64,000 nucleotides of DNA, from positions 1-64,000 of IMG/VR virus record IMGVR_UViG_3300044761_000059, one strand, 5' to 3'. This stretch comes from a virus. The translations under genes and the position numbers were made by a program. Under the pieces are notes generated by a model that worked only from the letters and a program-made list of their open reading frames with translations, was not told where the DNA came from and ran no database searches. Positions 34,151 through 41,796 of this stretch are shown piece by piece; the first letter of the stretch is position 1, and each line of letters starts with the position of its first letter.

Positions 34151-35503
34151 TCAGCCTTCCAGGGCCGGCTTCAGCCCCATGCCTGCGTTCCGCATCGCCC
34201 GGGCCCCGAGCTCCGCGGGTTTCTGCGTGGGGTGGTAAACCGGGCGATCCCGCCCGACGCGCCAGACCGTGCTGGCTTCGGTCGTCGTATGGAGATAGAC
34301 GGGCTTGTCGCCCTCGAGCCGGAGCTCCCGGAGCTTCGGCCCCTTGGGCACCTTGGCCGTGATGAAGAGGGCCGAGCCCTTCCCGTCCCAGACCACGAGC
34401 CCGCGGCCGACCAGGACGCTCTGCCCGCCTTCGGCGGGCGGGGCGATCCACCAGGTCGTGTCCTGGGCCTCCTGGCCGTAGAACCGCGGCCGCTTCCCCG
34501 CCCGCGCACAGTAGAAGCAGGGCTCGTGGGCCCAGCGGTAGTCGGAGGTGCCGGCGAGGGGGAGCTCCGGCTTGACCCAGATCAGGTACTGGAGCTCGCG
34601 GACTTCGGCGGCCTTCAGCGCGTAGGAGTACTCGTCCCGGGTGGCGGAGGCGTGCCAGACGTACCAGGCGGCCTTCGGGTCCGCGTGGGCCGCCATGTTC
34701 GTGAAGGCCCGGGTGAGGAAGGCGACGAAGGCGTCGCCCTTGAGGTCGTCGTTCGGCATCGGCCGGTGGTACCCGGAGGCCGAATAGTAGTCGACCCCGT
34801 AGGGGGGATCGGTGAAGACCATGGCGGCCTTGCGGCCGTCCAGCAGCCGCGGCCAGGCTTTGGGGTCCGTGGAGTCGGCGCACAGGAGCCGATGGTCCCC
34901 CGCCCGCCAGAGCTGGCCCCGCGCCGTTTTCCACTTCTTCTGGAATTCGGCGGCGCGGTCCAGGTGGGCCCCCGGGTCCGGCTGCGGGGGCTTGTTCTCG
35001 AGCCCGGTCAGCCGACGGAGGACGTCGTCCAGGTCCTTCGCCGCGAACCCGGTCCCGGCCAGGTTCCCCGCCTGGTACAGTTCGTCCAGGAGGGGCACCA
35101 AGTCGGCATCCCGCCAGCCCCCCAGGATCGTGAGCTGGTTGTCGGCGAGCAGGTACGCCTCGGCCTCCCCCTCGGAGGGGAACCGGACCCCCCGGAGGAC
35201 CGGGACGAGCCACCGCTTCCCGTCCACGCGGATCCGCCCGGGCGGGGCCCCGCCCTGGGCCTGCAGGGCCACCAGGGCATCCAGCCGACCGTGCCCGGAG
35301 ACGATCCGCCCCGTCCCCTCGTCCACGAGGATCGGGGCCACGAAGCCGAACCGGGTGAAGCTCTCCCGAATCGCGGGGAGGTTGTGCTCCTTGGGGTTCC
35401 GGGGCCAGCGGTGGAGGGTAGTCAGGTCCACGAACTCGAGGCGGAGGGCGCCGGCGCCATCGGTCGCACGGGCGGGGGACCGCTTGGTGGTCGCGCTCGG
35501 CAT
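34151..35503 (-). CDS. ParB-like / DNA methyltransferase fusion, C-terminus missing
   Basis: A 450-residue protein. Residues 20-130 are a ParB/sulfiredoxin-like domain (GRIVSGHGRLDALV at 66-79). From about 195 it is an amino-methyltransferase with motif IV TDPPYGVDY (231-239) and the YHPTQKPAEL end segment. In relatives the SAM-binding FGGSG motif follows soon after HPTQKP. Here the gene ends in RNAGMGLKPALEG and TerS starts one base later, so motif I is absent. Probably inactive alone. Confidence 0.8.
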   Translation of the reverse strand: MPSATTKRSPARATDGAGALRLEFVDLTTLHRWPRNPKEHNLPAIRESFTRFGFVAPILVDEGTGRIVSGHGRLDALVALQAQGGAPPGRIRVDGKRWLVPVLRGVRFPSEGEAEAYLLADNQLTILGGWRDADLVPLLDELYQAGNLAGTGFAAKDLDDVLRRLTGLENKPPQPDPGAHLDRAAEFQKKWKTARGQLWRAGDHRLLCADSTDPKAWPRLLDGRKAAMVFTDPPYGVDYYSASGYHRPMPNDDLKGDAFVAFLTRAFTNMAAHADPKAAWYVWHASATRDEYSYALKAAEVRELQYLIWVKPELPLAGTSDYRWAHEPCFYCARAGKRPRFYGQEAQDTTWWIAPPAEGGQSVLVGRGLVVWDGKGSALFITAKVPKGPKLRELRLEGDKPVYLHTTTEASTVWRVGRDRPVYHPTQKPAELGARAMRNAGMGLKPALEG

Positions 35504-35524
35504 GCGCCTCCCGGGCGAAGCAAA

Positions 35525-35559
35525 GGGCCGGCCGGTGGTCGTTCCCACGCGGCCGGCCC
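35525..35559 (-). terminator. Hairpin upstream of the ParB-methyltransferase gene
   Basis: Nine-base arms GGGCCGGCC and GGCCGGCCC around a 17-base loop, followed on the minus strand by CCCTTTGCTT. A second hairpin (CTGCCCG/CGGGCAG) lies just upstream. The T run is short, so termination is uncertain. Confidence 0.45.
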
Positions 35560-35618
35560 ACGGTCTGCCCGGGCAAGCGGGCAGGGGAGGCGGGGGTTGC
35601 GCGCTCGTCCTTGTTCGG

Positions 35619-35849
35619 TTACACGGAATTCACGAGTGTGTCAAGGACCTTTTGCGGTTCCAGGATCTCCGTGGCCGTGCTCAGGAGCCGGAAGAGGCGG
35701 TCCCGCTGCTTCTGGAAGTCCGCGGCCCGCCGCCGCTGGTACGCGAATTCGCTCCAGTCGTTCGCCTTGCCGCGCACGCTCGCGCGGCGCTCGGCGTCGG
35801 CGATCGCCCGGTCCAGGTACTCGAGCAGGACGTCGAGCGGGGGGCTCAC
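35619..35849 (-). CDS. Small helical protein
   Basis: A 76-residue protein, almost all charged helix (DVLLEYLDRAIADAERRA, DFQKQRDRLFRLLSTATEIL). GTG overlaps the preceding stop as GTGA. It precedes the packaging genes. Not recognised. Confidence 0.6.
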   Translation of the reverse strand: MSPPLDVLLEYLDRAIADAERRASVRGKANDWSEFAYQRRRAADFQKQRDRLFRLLSTATEILEPQKVLDTLVNSV

Positions 35850-36013
35850 GGCGCGTCCCCGCGCGGGATCACGACGACCACCCATAAGGCGGCCGCCAGC
35901 GCGAGACCCGCCCAGGCCGACTGTTGCCAAAAGGCGAAGGCGGTCCCGGCCAGGCTGATCATGACCAGGCAAGCCATGGTCCGGCCCATGGCGGGGATCC
36001 AGGGGGGCGGCAT
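35846..36013 (-). CDS. 55-residue two-helix membrane protein
   Basis: Two hydrophobic segments, about residues 13-27 (MACLVMISLAGTAFAF) and 33-49 (WAGLALAAALWVVVVI), with short polar ends. ATG at 36013 with GTAG stop of the previous gene directly before it. The size and two membrane spans would fit a holin-like protein, but the neighbours give no lysis context. Confidence 0.55.
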   Translation of the reverse strand: MPPPWIPAMGRTMACLVMISLAGTAFAFWQQSAWAGLALAAALWVVVVIPRGDAP

Positions 36014-36232
36014 CTACGCCGCCGGGGCGCCGGCCTCCTCGGGGGCCGGCCCAGGGGCTGGTGTGGGATCCGCCGGCGTCGGCTCCTCCTGGCCGGGCTC
36101 GGCGGCCGCGGGTTCGGGGGACGTCGGGACCGGCTCGGGCGCGCCGGGATCCGGGGCGCCGACGGCGCCGGGCGCGAGCATGGTGGCGCGCTCGGAGTCG
36201 AAGGGCCTGCCGCAGCAGCGGTACGGGCTCAT
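36014..36232 (-). CDS. Pro/Ala-rich small protein
   Basis: A 72-residue protein. It starts MSPYRCCGRPFD and continues as a low-complexity Pro/Ala/Glu chain, probably disordered. ATG overlaps the upstream stop as ATGA. No function recognised. Confidence 0.5.
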   Translation of the reverse strand: MSPYRCCGRPFDSERATMLAPGAVGAPDPGAPEPVPTSPEPAAAEPGQEEPTPADPTPAPGPAPEEAGAPAA

Positions 36233-36792
36233 TCGGGGCCTCCTTTCAGTTTCTCCCAAAAGGACAACTGCGCCAGGTACTGGGTGAGGTCCTCGCTCGA
36301 GGCCACGATGATGTCGGGGATCTCCTGGGCCATCAACCGAATGTCGTAAGGCTTGAACCAGCATCCCTTGCCAGGGTCATCGTTGTTCCGCTTTTTGGGG
36401 ATCTCCGAGTGGCGCCAATTGTACTCGCACCACTCCGGAACGCGGACAAGGTACCACGGATCGATCTCCCCCTCGCGGGGATCCTCAGCTGTGGTGTGCC
36501 CATAGAACATGACGTCCGCCCAACCCCGGTGGAATTTCGGGAATTCCGTCTCGCCGCCGGTTTCGCGGTCTATTGTCACCGTTATGTCCCACCAGAACGG
36601 TTCCCGATAATCCGGAGTCCGGACCCGGCAGGCAACACGGCACTCGCGGCCTTCGAAGAGGATCATGTCCGCCCCGTGCTTCCGGTCCTCCTCGGGGGAG
36701 ACCTCCATAAACAGGCGGGGCGCGAAGATTTGCACCATGCGTGGGATCCATCGTCGCTGCCAGGCGTAGGACGTCTCGAACATCGTCCTCAT
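36229..36792 (-). CDS. Putative PD-(D/E)XK-like protein
   Basis: A 187-residue protein. Segments EEDRKHGADMILFEG and RVACRVRTPDY, then EFPKFHRGWADVMFYGHTT and WYLVRVPEW resemble a phage family thought to have a nuclease-like fold: Asp after a helix, then an x-A/C-x-R strand. The catalytic Lys is not clear (Arg instead). It overlaps the MT-A70 gene by ATGA. Its DNA is more AT-rich than average for the window. Low-confidence function. Confidence 0.6.
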   Translation of the reverse strand: MRTMFETSYAWQRRWIPRMVQIFAPRLFMEVSPEEDRKHGADMILFEGRECRVACRVRTPDYREPFWWDITVTIDRETGGETEFPKFHRGWADVMFYGHTTAEDPREGEIDPWYLVRVPEWCEYNWRHSEIPKKRNNDDPGKGCWFKPYDIRLMAQEIPDIIVASSEDLTQYLAQLSFWEKLKGGPE

Positions 36793-37739
36793 CGATGCGG
36801 CACTCCCCACGGCTCGAAGCCCTCGCGGGCCTCGTCGAACATCGTAAGACGAAGGCGTCCCTCCGGGCCCTCCGGGCTCACCCGTCGGACGAGGTCGAAG
36901 AATTCATCGGGCTTATGGGAATGCCGCTGTTGCGGTGCGCGAAAACTCGTCGGGGTCCCCTTGACCACAGGGGCCAGCGATTTCACTTTCCCGAAGAGGA
37001 TGTGCTCGGTCGTATGGGCCCACCAAAGCGGCTGCGCGGTGGGCTTGATCCATGTCAGCACACATTCGTATCGCACTCCCCAGGCCCTGAAGAGGCGCAA
37101 CCCGTAAGGCAGGAAACGGTGTGTGACCCACAGGTAGATGTGGGCTCCGTGGGTGTCCGCCAGCTTGCGGATCGGGAGTTCGCGGATCTGCTTGAGGGTC
37201 CAGACTGAGTAATCCATCGTGCGCCGCTCGACGGGCCTGCGCTCGTCGAAACCGATCTTGGTCATGGGCCAGGGAGGGTCAATGACGATTGTCCGAAAGG
37301 GGCCCTTGGGGAATTCGGGAATTCCTTCCACGGCAACCGGCGGGCGAGCCAGTGCATAGAGGTAGCCCAAGGTTATCGACTGGCCGACGTCGGTCCGCAT
37401 GGCCACCGCCTCCCGGATCTTCGCTTCGCCGAGGCGGGTGAGGGATTGCCACCGCTGGGCGACGGAGTGGGCGACCTCACTTCGGCCCAGCGTGGGCCGA
37501 AGTCCTAACCCCTCTTTTCCTTGGGCTTTCGGGATCCCGTCCACCAGCTCCCCGCCGCGGACGAGGACGAGGGCGCGGGTGAGGACGATGCGATTACGGG
37601 TGGGGAGATCGAAGTTGTGAGCCCGGGCCCAGCGCTCGAGTGTGCCCAGCTCCCCATCGGTTGTTTTCACCTCGGGAATCGTCTGAATCGTGGCGATGCG
37701 GCGCTCGGCCCGGCTCAGTACGGCGAGTTTGTTTTTCAC
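36789..37739 (-). CDS. MT-A70-type adenine methyltransferase
   Basis: A 316-residue protein. The catalytic DPPW (IVIDPPWPMTK) is at 154-157. YSVWTLKQIRELPIRKLAD, HIYLWVTHRFLPYGLRLF and HILFGKVKS are the usual later blocks. An N-terminal segment (SVAQRWQSLTRLGEAKIREA) links to ParB-associated versions. The family methylates adenine N6, which could protect phage DNA from restriction. Intact, unlike the other two methyltransferase genes. GTG overlaps the RuvC-like stop. Confidence 0.9.
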   Translation of the reverse strand: MKNKLAVLSRAERRIATIQTIPEVKTTDGELGTLERWARAHNFDLPTRNRIVLTRALVLVRGGELVDGIPKAQGKEGLGLRPTLGRSEVAHSVAQRWQSLTRLGEAKIREAVAMRTDVGQSITLGYLYALARPPVAVEGIPEFPKGPFRTIVIDPPWPMTKIGFDERRPVERRTMDYSVWTLKQIRELPIRKLADTHGAHIYLWVTHRFLPYGLRLFRAWGVRYECVLTWIKPTAQPLWWAHTTEHILFGKVKSLAPVVKGTPTSFRAPQQRHSHKPDEFFDLVRRVSPEGPEGRLRLTMFDEAREGFEPWGVPHR

Positions 37740-38311
37740 GCGAACGCCTCCCCCGCCGCCCGGGCCGCCTCCGCCGGCCGCCCGATCCTTCGCGCGTGCT
37801 CCGCGAGGAGCAGCGCCTCCGCCGCCCCGTCGTGGTCTTTCCGCGCTCTCGGCGTCAGCCGCAGGTTCACGCCCGGGAAGAGCCGCTGCGCCACCAGGAC
37901 CGCCGCCCCCTTCGCGCTCCCCACGTCCCGGAGCATCGCCTTCTTCCACGTCGCCGGGTGGACGCACGCATAGGGGATCCCGAGGCCCGTGAGGGCCATC
38001 TGCCAGGCCCCGTACCCGAGGCCGTAGTTGAACATGCCGACGGCGCCGCTGGCGCGGGGCTCCCCCCCCGCCTTCGGCCGGGGCGGGATCGCGCGGGCCA
38101 GCTCGAGGGCGCAGAACGCCTCGACCCCGGTCGCCGCCACGGTCGTCGCCTCCTGGAGGAGGTCCCACATGGCGCGGAGGTCCGGGACCCGGACGGTCCG
38201 CTTGCCCCGCCGGATCAGGGTCACCGGCGCCGGCCAGACGCGCGGCGGCTCCCCGGGCGCGAGCCGGGCGACGGCCCCGTGGACGCCGGGGTCGATCCCG
38301 AGGTAGATCAT
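37736..38311 (-). CDS. RuvC-like Holliday junction resolvase
   Basis: A 191-residue RNase H-fold protein. Asp7 in YLGIDPGVHGAVA, Glu64 in VEAF, an HPATWKKAML segment, and the acidic end KDHDGAAEALLLAEHA (Asp159, Asp161) give the four acidic positions of RuvC. Phage relatives resolve branched DNA before packaging. ATG overlaps the next stop as ATGA. Confidence 0.85.
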   Translation of the reverse strand: MIYLGIDPGVHGAVARLAPGEPPRVWPAPVTLIRRGKRTVRVPDLRAMWDLLQEATTVAATGVEAFCALELARAIPPRPKAGGEPRASGAVGMFNYGLGYGAWQMALTGLGIPYACVHPATWKKAMLRDVGSAKGAAVLVAQRLFPGVNLRLTPRARKDHDGAAEALLLAEHARRIGRPAEAARAAGEAFA

Positions 38312-38652
38312 GGGCTGACTTTCTCGCCTTCCCCCGGGGCGGTCAGGACGTGGCGCTCGATCCGGTCGAAGCGAACCAGCCAGCCGCCCTCGAACACTGC
38401 GGCGATTGGCCCGTAGCCGTGCGCCGGCCCGGGGTCGTCGATCGTACCGCACCAGCCGTTCAGGATCCCGAGGATCCCGACCCGCGGTTTGCCGGGGACT
38501 TCCTCCGTGTGGCCCACCTGGACTGTCGGGTGCTTGGCGAGGTCCTCATTGCAGGTCACGCGTGCCCGCAAAAGAGCGTCCATAGCGTTCGGATCAATCG
38601 CTACCAGCGAGTTCAGGAAAGCGATCAGGTCGTCCGTCTCGGGGCGGATCAT
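38308..38652 (-). CDS. Hypothetical protein
   Basis: A 114-residue protein. The N-terminal half is helical (DLIAFLNSLVAIDPNAMDAL) and the second half beta-like, with GHTEEVPGKPRVGILGILNG and a DPGPAHGYGPI loop. It resembles small phage proteins with an SH3-like end, but no family is recognised. Coupled by ATGA on both sides. Confidence 0.6.
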   Translation of the reverse strand: MIRPETDDLIAFLNSLVAIDPNAMDALLRARVTCNEDLAKHPTVQVGHTEEVPGKPRVGILGILNGWCGTIDDPGPAHGYGPIAAVFEGGWLVRFDRIERHVLTAPGEGEKVSP

Positions 38653-39089
38653 TGCTTCCCGCCGAGCGGCAGGACCTCCTGGATCGCCCGGCCGAACGAG
38701 ACGACGTCGAGGTGCCAGAGCCCGTGGCGTTCCACCACCCCCCGGAATTCCTCCAGATCGTGTCCCTGGATGAACCACCGCGCCTCCCCGGCCTTGGTGT
38801 GCTTCACCGCGCAGTGGCAGAGCTCATGGTCGACCAGCGCGGTCCGCTGCTCGGGGGTCAGCTGGTCCCAGGTCTCCTTCTCGAAGACCAGGAGGAAGTC
38901 CGCCTTGCCGAAGTGTTTCAGGAGCCCGCTGGCCTTCAGGGCCTTGCCGGCCAGCGGCCGTGCGTGCCGGCGCATCGGCCGATCCGTGAGGAGGTACCGG
39001 ATCTTCGCCTTCTCCAGGTGCTCGTGGTGCTTCGGAATCAGCGTGCTTGCGATCTCCGCCGCCTCGGGGTGCTCCTTGTAGCCGGTCAT
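38649..39089 (-). CDS. Putative phage metallopeptidase
   Basis: A 146-residue protein with the zinc motif DHELCHCAV (HExxH variant H-E-L-C-H) after TWDQLTPEQRTALV, and GHDLEEFRGVVERHGLW downstream holding a possible third ligand. This matches the putative phage metallopeptidase family. A cell-wall or protein target is unknown. ATGA overlaps on both sides. Confidence 0.8.
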   Translation of the reverse strand: MTGYKEHPEAAEIASTLIPKHHEHLEKAKIRYLLTDRPMRRHARPLAGKALKASGLLKHFGKADFLLVFEKETWDQLTPEQRTALVDHELCHCAVKHTKAGEARWFIQGHDLEEFRGVVERHGLWHLDVVSFGRAIQEVLPLGGKQ

Positions 39090-39496
39090 GGGGCCTCCCT
39101 TCCGCGCTGCGCCTCGGTGTGCGTCCTGAGCCGATCCGCCAGCCCGGCGTGGGCCGTGATGTCTACGAGGATCCGTATCGCCTGGACCAGGCCCCCCACC
39201 GGGAACCCGTCCTCGAGCCCGTCCCAGAACTCGACCAGGCGATCGCACGCGACGCCGAGCGGAGTGAGCACCGCCCCCTCCTCCTGGACCCTCGCCCACC
39301 GCTTCGAGGGGCCCCGCAAGAACCGCCACCAGGGCGGCCGGTCCGTGACGCGCTTGAAGCCGCGCCGCGCCAGCTCCCGCTCGATCGCGTGCAGATCCAT
39401 GCCCACCGTGAGGAGGGGGAAGAACTCGAAGTCCGACTCCAGGCTCGCATGGTGGACCAGCAGCTGCTGATCGCTGGCCTCTCGGACGGTACTCAT
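39086..39496 (-). CDS. Hypothetical protein
   Basis: A 136-residue protein, mixed alpha/beta. It has a basic mid-part (RRGFKRVTDRPPWWRFLRG) and a helical end (VQAIRILVDITAHAGLADRL). No family recognised. Coupled to neighbours by ATGA overlaps. Confidence 0.6.
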   Translation of the reverse strand: MSTVREASDQQLLVHHASLESDFEFFPLLTVGMDLHAIERELARRGFKRVTDRPPWWRFLRGPSKRWARVQEEGAVLTPLGVACDRLVEFWDGLEDGFPVGGLVQAIRILVDITAHAGLADRLRTHTEAQRGREAP

Positions 39497-39693
39497 CGCC
39501 CGCCCTCTCCTTTCGCCGGCATGAACTGGCTGCACGTCGCGCCGTCGTCGGCCTGTTCGAATCGCAGGTACATCCCCAGCGCGCCGGCGACGCGGACTAT
39601 CGCGGCCTGGTGATCCGGACAGACGGGCAACGGATCGTGCCCCGGCCAGTAGGCCTTCGCCAGCGCGGGCTTGCCGCAGCGGCCTTCGCTCAT
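39493..39693 (-). CDS. Small Cys/His-rich protein
   Basis: A 66-residue protein starting MSEGRCGKPALAKAYWPGHD with LPVCPDHQAAI soon after, a CxnCxxH zinc pattern. A longer GTG form begins at 39723, overlapping the upstream stop as TAGTG. I prefer the ATG as it leaves the conserved-looking part whole. No function recognised. Confidence 0.55.
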   Translation of the reverse strand: MSEGRCGKPALAKAYWPGHDPLPVCPDHQAAIVRVAGALGMYLRFEQADDGATCSQFMPAKGEGGR

Positions 39694-39722
39694 CGCTTGT
39701 CCCTGGCGTCCCGCTCCCGCCA

Positions 39723-39809
39723 CTACGCTCCCGCCGGCGGCGGCGCCGGTTGCGTGGTCGGTTTCACCCCGTGGTCCTTCCGCTTGGCCTTCTTCTTCGG
39801 CTTGGCCAT
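39723..39809 (-). CDS. 28-residue basic peptide
   Basis: Starts MAKPKKKAKRKD and ends Pro/Ala-rich. GGGGGGTGATC lies seven bases upstream. An eight-codon longer form from 39833 overlaps a tiny upstream reading frame as ATGA. Could be a nucleic-acid-binding peptide. Confidence 0.45.
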   Translation of the reverse strand: MAKPKKKAKRKDHGVKPTTQPAPPPAGA

Positions 39810-39829
39810 GCTGATCACCCCCCCTCGCG

Positions 39830-39898
39830 TCATCCCCCGCCCTCGAGCAAGTCCGGCCAGGCGCGATCGCCTTCGAGGTTCAGGTCCAGCGCCAGCAC
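39830..39898 (-). CDS. Possible 22-codon reading frame
   Basis: GTG with GAGGGGGGGTGATCC upstream, just after the methyltransferase stop. The 22-residue product (LALDLNLEGD) ends in Gly. Coupled to the basic peptide frame as ATGA. May be a spacer peptide only. Confidence 0.3.
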   Translation of the reverse strand: MLALDLNLEGDRAWPDLLEGGG

Positions 39899-39911
39899 GG
39901 ATCACCCCCCC

Positions 39912-40961
39912 TCAGAGAAGTACCCCTTGCCGCGTCCGCTTTCTCGCCATCGCCAGGTACTCCATCTTCAAGTCGAGTCCGATCCCCGTGCGCCCCAGCT
40001 CCTGCGCGACGAGGACGGCGGTGCCGGAGCCGCAGAACGGGTCGAGCACAATGTCGCCCTCTCGGCTCCCGGCCTTCACGCACGGTTCCACCAGCGCCCT
40101 CGGAAACGTGGCGAAGTGAGCCTCGGGGAAGGGCTCCGTGGCGATCTCCCAAACCGTGCGGCGGTTGCGCGTTCCCAGCAGCGCGAGGGCGTGCCGCGCG
40201 GCTACGCTCCGCGCGACACCGTCCTTGCCGTGCGGAGCCTGGCCGACGTGATGCTCGTCCCGGGCGATGGTGTAGCGAGTGTCGAGGCCCTGTGCCTGCT
40301 CCCGGATCCGGCGCGTCCGTTCCTGTTCTTCCTGCGGCTCCTTGATCGCCTCCTGGTCGTAGTAGTAGCGGGCCGCCTTGCTCAATAGGAAGAGGTACTC
40401 GTGGCTTTTGGTGGGCCGATCCTCCACGCTCTCCGGCATCGGGTTCGGCTTGGACCAGATAATGTCGCTCCGCACCCACCAGCCGTCGGCCTGGAGGGCG
40501 AAGGCGACGCGCCAGGGCATACCCACGAGGTCTTTGGGCTTGAGGCCGATATCGCGCTCGTGCTCGCCTTGGCGTCCAGGGTTGCCAGAGCCGGGACGGT
40601 TGCCGCCGCCGCCTGTAAAGTTTCGGCCCGCGTCATTGCGGCCGAGGGTCGTGCTGCCACCGTACGTGTCCCCCATGTTCAGCCAAAGCGTCCCGTCCTT
40701 CCGTAGTACCCTTCGCACCTCACGGAAAATTTCCACGAGGTGCTGAACGTAGAGCTCGGGCGTGGGCTCGAGGCCGAGGGAGCCGCGCCAGGCGGGGCAG
40801 CGGAGGCAAAGGGCACTCGTCCATCGAGGCCGGCGTTCCTGCCCAGGCGGAGCACCATCGAGCGTAGAGCCCAGAAGGGCCACCTCCGCGTCGAGAAGCC
40901 GCAGCTTCCCAAGTAATCCTCGCAGTTCTGCCACGCCGTCCCTGCTTGGCAGCCGGCTCAT
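39912..40961 (-). CDS. DNA methyltransferase lacking motif IV
   Basis: A 349-residue protein of the N4/N6 type. From about residue 50 it has CLRCPAWRGSLGLEPTPEL, then REVRRVLRKDGTLWLNMGD and GWWVRSDIIWSKPNPMPE, and at the end VLDPFCGSGTA (307-315), the SAM-binding motif I. In relatives an SPPYWGLRDY-like catalytic motif IV comes before the Cys-pair insert. Here the first 45 residues are unrelated, with no S/DPPY. It is therefore probably inactive alone. Its DNA is somewhat less GC-rich than neighbours. Confidence 0.8.
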   Translation of the reverse strand: MSRLPSRDGVAELRGLLGKLRLLDAEVALLGSTLDGAPPGQERRPRWTSALCLRCPAWRGSLGLEPTPELYVQHLVEIFREVRRVLRKDGTLWLNMGDTYGGSTTLGRNDAGRNFTGGGGNRPGSGNPGRQGEHERDIGLKPKDLVGMPWRVAFALQADGWWVRSDIIWSKPNPMPESVEDRPTKSHEYLFLLSKAARYYYDQEAIKEPQEEQERTRRIREQAQGLDTRYTIARDEHHVGQAPHGKDGVARSVAARHALALLGTRNRRTVWEIATEPFPEAHFATFPRALVEPCVKAGSREGDIVLDPFCGSGTAVLVAQELGRTGIGLDLKMEYLAMARKRTRQGVLL

Positions 40962-41245
40962 GGTTGTCTCCCTCGGAACATCTCCCGGTCGGGGCAGGTC
41001 GTGAAGTGGCTCTCGTAGATTTCGACCGTCCGCTGGGAATGGTGCGGCTCGGTTTTGCCCGGCCGGCGGCCCCGCGCGTGGAGGGCGACGCCGTCGCGGA
41101 TCTCGAACCCGCGCACCGACCCGACGCGGTCCTCGACGCAGAGGACCGGGTCGGGGTTCACGGGCGCGCGGCCCCCGTGCTCAGTCTCCATCCACAAGAT
41201 CTGCGCCCCGCAGGTGGGGCCGTTGCAGGGGACCGTGGTCCGCAC
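40958..41245 (-). CDS. Small zinc-binding protein
   Basis: A 95-residue protein with VPCNGPTCGAQILW near the start, HGGRAPVNPDP after it, and FTTCPDREMF at the end. GTG start. Resembles small phage zinc proteins that lie near replication genes, but no function is recognised. Confidence 0.6.
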   Translation of the reverse strand: MRTTVPCNGPTCGAQILWMETEHGGRAPVNPDPVLCVEDRVGSVRGFEIRDGVALHARGRRPGKTEPHHSQRTVEIYESHFTTCPDREMFRGRQP

Positions 41246-41248
41246 GCC

Positions 41249-41383
41249 CTACCTCCAGAAGAGCCAGGCGTTGAGCCCGGCCAGGCCGGCCATGGTCATC
41301 GCCCACCAGAATCGCCGTCGGTAGCACATCAGCGCGGCCGTTCCCGCGGCGATGACTCCGGCGGCCAGGTTGAAGGCGGCCAT
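41249..41383 (-). CDS. 44-residue membrane protein
   Basis: Two hydrophobic spans (about 3-19, NLAAGVIAAGTAALMCY, and 26-42, WWAMTMAGLAGLNAWLFW) joined by basic RRRF. ATG overlaps the upstream stop as TGATG. Function unknown. Confidence 0.55.
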   Translation of the reverse strand: MAAFNLAAGVIAAGTAALMCYRRRFWWAMTMAGLAGLNAWLFWR

Positions 41384-41796
41384 CAGAACGGCACCCCGAC
41401 CTGGTGTTCGCGCCGGCAGTCGGGACGGGCGCACGGGCGCCGCGGCCCCAGCTCGCGGAGGCCCTGGACCGCGGCCCAGAGGTCGTCGGCATCGTGATGC
41501 GTCCACACACAGCAATACGGGTACGGGCGGTAGCGGGTGGTGACCCAGCGGTCGAACTCGGCCCGCTCGGGCATCAGCGCGTAGTCGCGGCCGATGATCA
41601 CGAACTGCGCGTGCCACCCGCAGTAGGCGGCGTCGCCCTCGTGGCGGCCGCGGCTGATCGCCCCGGGCAGCAGGCACGGCCCGTCCACGCCCCGCCACGC
41701 GCAGGCGATGACGTAGAGGTTCACGGAGCCCGCGGGGGTCGGGGGGAGCGGGACGGCCTTCGCGGCGCCGGGTTCACCGGCCTTTTTCCTAACCAC
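41383..41796 (-). CDS. Cys/His-rich protein
   Basis: A 137-residue protein. The centre reads EGDAAYCGWHAQFVIIGRD and YPYCCVWTHHDADDLW, and the end RPCARPDCRREHQVGVPF, a likely zinc site. GTG start overlaps the replication-like gene by 8 bases. No family recognised. Confidence 0.6.
   Translation of the reverse strand: MVRKKAGEPGAAKAVPLPPTPAGSVNLYVIACAWRGVDGPCLLPGAISRGRHEGDAAYCGWHAQFVIIGRDYALMPERAEFDRWVTTRYRPYPYCCVWTHHDADDLWAAVQGLRELGPRRPCARPDCRREHQVGVPF

Noticed and set aside
33550-35503. A frameshift restoring motif I of the ParB-methyltransferase
   Set aside because: I looked in the other two frames between the last methyltransferase block and TerS and found no FGGSG-like segment. The gap is only one base.
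35846-36013. Holin
   Set aside because: Two membrane spans fit in size, but there is no endolysin or spanin beside it and it lies in the packaging region. Left as a membrane protein.
38308-38311. Extension of several genes to earlier starts (for example RuvC-like, MT-A70, metallopeptidase)
   Set aside because: Longer frames add Arg/Pro-rich segments that overlap the previous gene out of frame. The ATGA or GTGA overlaps with a good ribosome site fix the shorter starts.
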